Origin: Castanea sativa
Taxonomy: Eukaryota > Streptophyta > Magnoliopsida > Fagales > Fagaceae
Reading direction: 5' to 3'
Assembly: GCF_040712315.1 (NCBI RefSeq)
Contig: NC_134021.1
Location: 32,523,501 to 32,587,500, forward strand
Length of the DNA: 64,000 nucleotides
Shown in pieces: positions 58,378 through 64,000 of the stretch. The notes beneath the pieces are model-generated. The model ran no database searches. It saw only the letters and a list, made by a program, of their open reading frames with translations, and was not told the DNA's origin. Position 1 is the first letter of the stretch. Each line of letters opens with the position of its first letter. A program made the position numbers and the translations under genes.

Positions 58378-59955
58378 AAAGACTGTAAATGAATCAAGCC
58401 GATCATCAACAACTCGGGCTTGGCTCAATAAAAAGCTTGTTCATATTTGTTTGTTTATAAATAAGCCAAGCTTAAGCCTTAGTTTTAGGCTCGTTTAATA
58501 AACAAGCCAAGCCCAAGCAAAAAAATGTGTTCACAAACAAGCTCGTGAGCTATTAGTCTTGGTACACAACAATTCAAGTATAGACTCATTTATGAGTTTA
58601 TATGTGTTGGCTAAATATACTCATTTCACATATCTTAATAATGGCATGACTAACATGAGACCACTACCTATATTATCTTAATTTTTTCTTTCCCTTTAGA
58701 CTGATCAAGAACCATTTTAGACTATAGTTACATTAAAAAATAAATAAATAATTAAGTAGGCCACATATGATCCTTTCTTATCACTCATCTAAAGTAAGGT
58801 TAAAAAATGTGTTAGTATTTTCTCATATATAATAATTTTAAACAAATATTTTTCTAGTTCTTCACCTTCTAATGTGAATGTAAAAATTGTATTTTGAACA
58901 ATTGTTAAAATTGTAGATAATGAATGATGAATGAATGAATTTAATTATGTAAATTATTAATTTGAATAATTGCTAGTCATAAGTAAGACTAGATACATGA
59001 TAAAATGAGTATACTATTTTTTTTTCTCTTAATTTTAGAGATTTAAGCATTTAATTAGGGGTGTAATCGGTTTGGTTCGGTGTTTGAAGTGCGATTTTTC
59101 CACCGAACTGAAATTTCAGTTTTACCAAATTTGGCACTGACACCAAACCGAAAGGGAGGAACACTGACACCGAATTGACTAAATTTCAATCAGTTTGGTT
59201 CGGTCGGTTTTCGGTTGCTTCCAATTTCTTAGAACAAAACAGATCAGATAAAAAGAAAAAACCTATTTCTCTTTACTTTCCCACATTTTCTCAGCACCCA
59301 AACACCAAGCAAACAAAAAAAATCAAAATCATGTATATAATCTTTCCCACGTTTTCTCACCACCCAAACACGAAGCACCAAGCAAAAAAAAAAAAAGAAA
59401 AAAAAAAGAGAGAACGGAGAAGAAGCACTGAAGCAGTGTGATAGTCTATATGTGTTTTTTTGGATAAATTTTCTAACTATCCAAACAAGAGGGACTGTGG
59501 GGAGGCTAGCGTTGGGAGGCGGTGACAAAGGCAGAGACTATGAGAGAGAGGGATTGGAGAGGGGACTGTGCTGCCGCATGTGAGAGGGAGTACTGGTCGG
59601 CGCGATGGAGGGGGTTAGGGCGATCGAAAATCCTTAATGCAAATCTTTTATGATGTGTTTAATAGAGAAATTTCTTAGAGCTATATAATACCCAGCCCAA
59701 AAAAAGAAGCAAGAAACACTTGTTTAGAAAAAATGGTGAGAGAGAAAAAAAATGGTGGAAGGGTGGCTGGAACGAAAAGGGTAGGAGGGTCAGAACTTAT
59801 AAATATAAGATGCTAGGGTTTTAACTTTTAATGGTTTTAAAAAATTAAAAAACTCAAAAACGTTTAGGCGAAGGGTCGAACGAGAGAACACTTAGTCATT
59901 AAAGCCACATCATACCACTAAGCTACAAACTCCAACGTGACATAATGTTATGTAA

Positions 59956-60027
<72 letters not shown>

Positions 60028-60459
60028 TTCGGTCGGTTCGGTGCATTAAAATTTTCCACTGAAAACCGAACCGAAATTTTCGGTTTTATTATATAAAAAA
60101 CCGAAACTGAACCGAAATTTTTGCATCGGTTTTGTTGGTTTGAAGCGGTTTTTTTGGTTCCTTGGTTTTTTGCACACCCCTACATTTAATAATGTAATTT
60201 TTTTTTTTAGATTTCAAGCTCAAAAACTTGACCTAAGCCCGAGTTAGAGCTTGATATTAAGCTTGAGTTTGGCTTGATTAATTAATTAAGCCAAGCCAAG
60301 CTCAAGCTTTTTGGCTTTCTCATGAGCTTAAGCTCAAACACTATTTTTAGGCTTGTCACAAGCTCAAGCCAAGCTCAAGCTTTTGTTTCTTTGTTTTTCC
60401 CTGATGAGCCAAGCTTGAACTTGCACTACTCGACAAAACTCAGCTCATTTACAGCCCTC
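58378..60459 (-). mobile_element. hAT-type MITE, copy B, with nested hAT element
   Basis: Inverted relative of 1708-2665. On the minus strand it starts AGGGCTGTAAATGAGC (right end on +) and ends near CATTTACAGTC. The inner CAAGCTTGGC words and the middle (TAAGATATGTG, CATATGTGGCC) match copy A. The flanks CTTGCGGA and CTTGCTAT agree at only 5 of 8 positions, so the outer limits are approximate. It is split by the element at 59056-60182. Confidence 0.75.
59056..60182. mobile_element. Nested hAT-type non-autonomous element, TSD CATTTAAT
   Basis: A perfect 8-bp duplication CATTTAAT flanks it (59048-59055 and 60183-60190). The ends are TAGGGGTGTAATCGG and the inverted GCACACCCCTA. Both subterminal regions carry GGTTCGGT/ACCGAACC repeats. 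The interior has (AT)n-(TG)n at 59956-60026 and purine-rich runs. No transposase frame. Confidence 0.87.
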
Positions 60460-61438
60460 TTGCTATCACATTTCATTAACAAGTTCATTTTCAACACATT
60501 AATAATCAAACCATCCAAACAATCCAAAAGTAAATAAAAGTCAATTATAATATTAAACCATCTATACAAGTAAGTTTTTCACAACGCAATTATAACAAAA
60601 GAAGAAAGATGTCATATAACAATACAAAAAAAAAAGTGTTCAAGTAGCGCAAAAAAGAATGTCTTTACGCCACCAATCTCATATCTGCACAAATATAAAG
60701 AAAACTACATTAAGACTATAGAACAAACACATTAATTATGTTAGTAATATAAGAATAATTTTTAATAATGTGTGACAACTAATAACACCATTGCATTTTT
60801 GTCACTACAACTCTTAAAAGCTAAGTTGTAGAAAACAAAGATATATTTTTAAGCATTATGTAATACACAATTGTGTCTAACTCTCTAACAATGAGTCCTA
60901 TTGTGTGCTGAAATAACACTGTAAGTTAATTCATATTTAGAGACTGGGGAAGTTCAGGTGCTCTCAAAAAAGAGATTTGGGTGCTTTTTCAAGACACTTC
61001 TCTTTTTGGGTAAGTGGCGTGGAGTCGCTACTTTTTTTTTTTTTTATACAAAAAAATAAGAAAAAAATTAAATACGACTCTACATGACTGAATTGTTCCA
61101 TTCTCATTGATTGAATAAAAAAAAAAAAATACAAACTTAATAAATTGAGTATTACATGGCTTTGGGTCCTAGTAACAAACTATCAAAGATACATGGCTTT
61201 TTGTCCTAGTTACAATCTACTCAAAATAAAAACAAAGATAAAGCCTAGGTCTATCTATCCAAAAACACTAAATTCGGATGCTAGGTTACGAAATGGGAAT
61301 GTATTAAACACTCATTCCGCCCAGACAAAGTTTGGTCTTCTATACTCTCATGACCAATGTACCCCTTTATGCATGACATGAATGATATGTTGCACACATG
61401 AAACATATAACTAAACTAAGTCACATAAATCTATTTAT

Positions 61439-61476
<38 letters not shown>

Positions 61477-61892
61477 TTGAGAAAAACTCTATTTATGAAT
61501 TCATCCTCTTCTTTTGAGAAAATTTAGATCTGCCTTGTGATAAAAAATTGATTTGATCCATAAAAAAAAAAAATCAGATTTGTTTTGGTATAAGTAAAAA
61601 AAAAAAAAACAAATTTTTGGAGAAGAAAAGTCAGATTAATGTTTATTAAATAAAACAAAGTCTTTTGGTTTAAAAATATCAGATTTGTTTTGTAATAAAA
61701 AATTTAGATTTCTAGAAAACCATTAAAAAATGAGATCTAGAAAAAAAAAAAAAAACTTTTTTAGAAGAGGACTACACTCATGAAGTAAATCTATGCTACT
61801 TATATAACAAACGAAACAACGTTACTTATGAATGAAACAAACAAAACATTACTACTATTGACTTCTTTTTTATTTCAAAATCTACTATGTTT

Positions 61893-62300
61893 AGAAAAAT
61901 TCAGATTTGTATCTAAGGAAGATACAAATAAGTTTTTTTGAAAAAAAATTCAGATCTACATCTAAGGAAGATGCAAATCAGTTTTTGATTTGAAAAAAAT
62001 TCAGATTTGCATCTTGGGAAGATGCAAATCTGTTTTGATTTGAAAATTTCAAATCCGCATCTAGGGAAGATGCAAATCAGATTTTCGTATTAGAAAAATT
62101 CAGATTTACATCTAAGGAAGATGTAAATTAGTTTTTAATTTGAAAAATTCAGATTTACATCTAAGGAAGATATAAATCAGCTTTTATTTTGAAAAAAAAA
62201 ATCAGATTTACATCTAAGAAAGATGTAAATAAATTTTTATTTAAAAAAAATTCAAATTTACATCTAAGGAAGATGTAAATCAGTTTTTATTTTGAAAAAG
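61893..62300. repeat. Eight ~50-bp dyad repeats
   Basis: Eight copies (starting near 61902, 61951, 62002, 62050, 62101, 62150, 62202 and 62252) of CAGATTTACATCTAAGGAAG followed by ATGTAAATCAGTTTTT. In each, GATTTACATCT and AGATGTAAATC form an inverted repeat around a 5-bp loop, and paired changes (TACATC/GATGTA, GTATC/GATAC, GCATC/GATGC) keep the stem. Confidence 0.9.
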
Positions 62301-62863
62301 ATATAATGACAAGCAGATTATTGAAACAAAAAATATAGATCATGACAATAAAGACAACAAGAATATGTTTCAACAAAAATGTATTGACAATACATGGTAA
62401 GAGCATTTAGAAATTAAAGTAAAAGAAGATTTACACATGCATCATCAAAATAAAAGAAACAGAAGAAAAAGGTAAAGAAAGAACCACCTCTTGCATGGAT
62501 GTTCTCTTCTTCTTGAGGGAATATTTTAGTGTTCAAATAAATTTGTTCAATTATCTTTAAAACCTAAAATATCTTGCTTACAAAAAAAAAAAAAAAAAAA
62601 AAAAAAAATTCTTAAGGCTAGAGTCTCCAGAATGTCTTTAACATAAGAGAGAAAATATTAGAAAAGGGAGTCAGAAAAAGAGAAACTTGAGAGCGTGAAA
62701 AAGTGTGCTGAATTTTGAGATCCAGCCTCTATTTATAGAGGTTGGGAGACTAAACAAAATAGCTAGATGATTAGAATACGAATTGGGATGCGTCCTTATC
62801 TCTAAAAAATCGAAAAGAAAGGGTTTTAACCTAATCCAAATGCCCTCGGGCTGGGGTCTGAAT

Positions 62864-62936
62864 TTGTGCCATTCGGCACTTGGAAAGTGCCATTCAGCAC
62901 TCTGGAAGTGCCGAATGGCACTTTTGGGTGCCAGAC
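62864..62936. repeat. Triple GTGCC(ATT)GGCAC hairpin motif
   Basis: Three copies of AGTGCCATTCGGCACT-like words, two direct and one inverted, so the outer two can fold into a long GC-rich stem with the middle copy in the loop. Confidence 0.8.
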
Positions 62937-63699
62937 CCGCTTTTGAGTTTGAGTCCATTTTGGACTCCTTTTTTTTTAGATTTTTTTGAGCCAGGACTTG
63001 CACTTAGACGCGTTTTTAATCTATATTCTAAAAATTAAGTTACTTTTTGGCTAATTCAGATATTTTCAGCAACAATTTTCTTGTAGATAAATACTCTAAA
63101 AAGTTTAGATAAAGTTTGGATTATCCACAATTTTATTGTTATCTAATTATCCCCTTTATTCCCATGCAAGCAAGCCTATTTTTGACACTCACTATCAACC
63201 AATCAATGAATTAATTTAAATTAATCATGTGTGGTTGATTCTACCTAGACACAATGCATGTTGACCATGCAAACTTGATCATGCGATATATTTCAATCTG
63301 ACGGTCCAATTTGGAAACTGGGCATACCGTTGCAATCGTTAGAACCTCAAGATCATTTTTATGATATGCAATGAATAAATTAATGCATGTAATGCAATCA
63401 TGTATTTTGGATACATGAATGCTCACTCTAGTCATCTTCCTTGATTAAATCATGGGTGCAAAATTGAGTGTCTATAGAATGCCCCTTATTGACAGAGCCT
63501 GGAAAGCGAATGTCAATGTAAAACAAAGGAATTGATTTTAGTGACCATGATTTAATTGAGATTGAAATTTCAAAGATTACCTAGCCATCGAACCTAAAAT
63601 CATGGAACATAGAACTAGTGCCTTGTTATTTTTGACAAAAATGAAAATTATGAACACTTAACCTATTTGATAGCTGATGAATTTTGAAATTATGAACAA

Positions 63700-63835
63700 T
63701 TAACCAAGGGGCTTTTCGACCTTAATCTTGAAGACAGGTAACCAAGAGGCTTTTCTACCTCGGAACCGAAGTTGTGGCAACCAAGGGGCTTTTTTACCTC
63801 GAGACCGGAGCTGTGGTGACCAAGGTGTGAGAGAT
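63700..63835 (+). repeat. ~40-bp tandem repeats ACCAAGGGGCTTTTCTACCT
   Basis: Three copies (63702, 63740, 63780) plus a partial fourth (63820), each GTGGYAACCAAGGGGCTTTT-like followed by CCTCGG/GAGACCGGAG. Confidence 0.8.
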
Positions 63836-64000
63836 CGCACCCCCGGCCCATTTTATAGGAAGTTGGGCCAAACCTACGTGAATGGGTGGAGTTGTGTTAT
63901 TTCCTCTCAAAATGGAGGTTCGACTGATTATATTTTTCCCTTTAGATTAAGGGTTTTACAATGGAGTCGCCACTTATTTAATTATTGGAAAAATAAGAAA

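Larger units (their letters stand above)
60460..64000. other. Non-coding, probably LTR-retroelement-derived
   Basis: No gene. From about 60940 the sequence shows features common to leader/LTR parts of plant gypsy-like elements: AAGTGGCGTGGAGTCGCTAC at about 61010, repeated as TGGAGTCGCCACTTATT at 63963 next to the window end, plus three clusters of short tandem repeats. A poly(T) run lies at 61443-61475 and a poly(A) run at 62581-62608. LTR limits could not be fixed. Confidence 0.45.

Noticed and set aside
1..64000. CRISPR arrays, operons, tRNA or rRNA genes
   Set aside because: None seen. The tandem arrays have dyad or low-complexity units without CRISPR-type spacers, and the tRNA-like pieces are SINE heads lacking a cloverleaf.

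Overview
This is an AT-rich nuclear fragment of a flowering plant, most likely a woody eudicot. The evidence is a plant-type MATE transporter gene with GT-AG introns, a Ty1/copia retrotransposon primed by initiator tRNA-Met, tRNA-derived SINEs, hAT, PIF/Harbinger and Mutator-type MITEs, and many microsatellites. I see no bacterial, organellar or rRNA/tRNA genes. I cannot name the species from sequence alone.

Only one host gene is recognisable: a DETOXIFICATION (MATE) efflux carrier on the + strand at 38344-58045. Seven exons can be rebuilt from conserved peptides and splice sites. Its first intron is about 13.85 kb and is packed with mobile elements. Exon 2 carries a deletion that shifts the frame. 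The last exon runs into a transposon-type palindromic repeat and loses the C-terminus. I read it as a pseudogene or a decaying allele.

Left third (1-23 kb): a degraded RVT_3/RNase H fragment with a tandem duplication; a hAT-type MITE; two related solo LTRs in opposite orientation, both with perfect 5-bp target-site duplications (TSDs), one holding a MITE; a LINE remnant; SINEs; a plant mobile domain (PMD) remnant; and a complete but dead Ty1/copia element (14312-19414).

Middle (23-38 kb): a ~5.7-kb element whose ~1.2-1.4-kb inverted terminal regions are loaded with GGCAAT...ATTGCC palindromes and flank a broken PMD (MAIN/MAIL-like) gene; a MITE with a SINE inside it; a non-autonomous LTR retrotransposon (30505-32343); a 669-bp fold-back element (33262-33930); and PIF-type MITEs.

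Right part (38-64 kb): the MATE gene. Its introns hold a deleted minus-strand LTR element, an endogenous caulimovirid-like fragment, three solo LTRs, PIF and hAT MITEs and a SINE. Beyond it lie a hAT-type MITE with another hAT element nested inside (8-bp TSD) and a 3.5-kb non-coding tract with several tandem dyad repeats, probably part of an LTR element running off the window.

Nearly all TE boundaries below were found by matching terminal repeats and target-site duplications by eye. Superfamily names rest on TSD length and terminal sequence, not on a database search.
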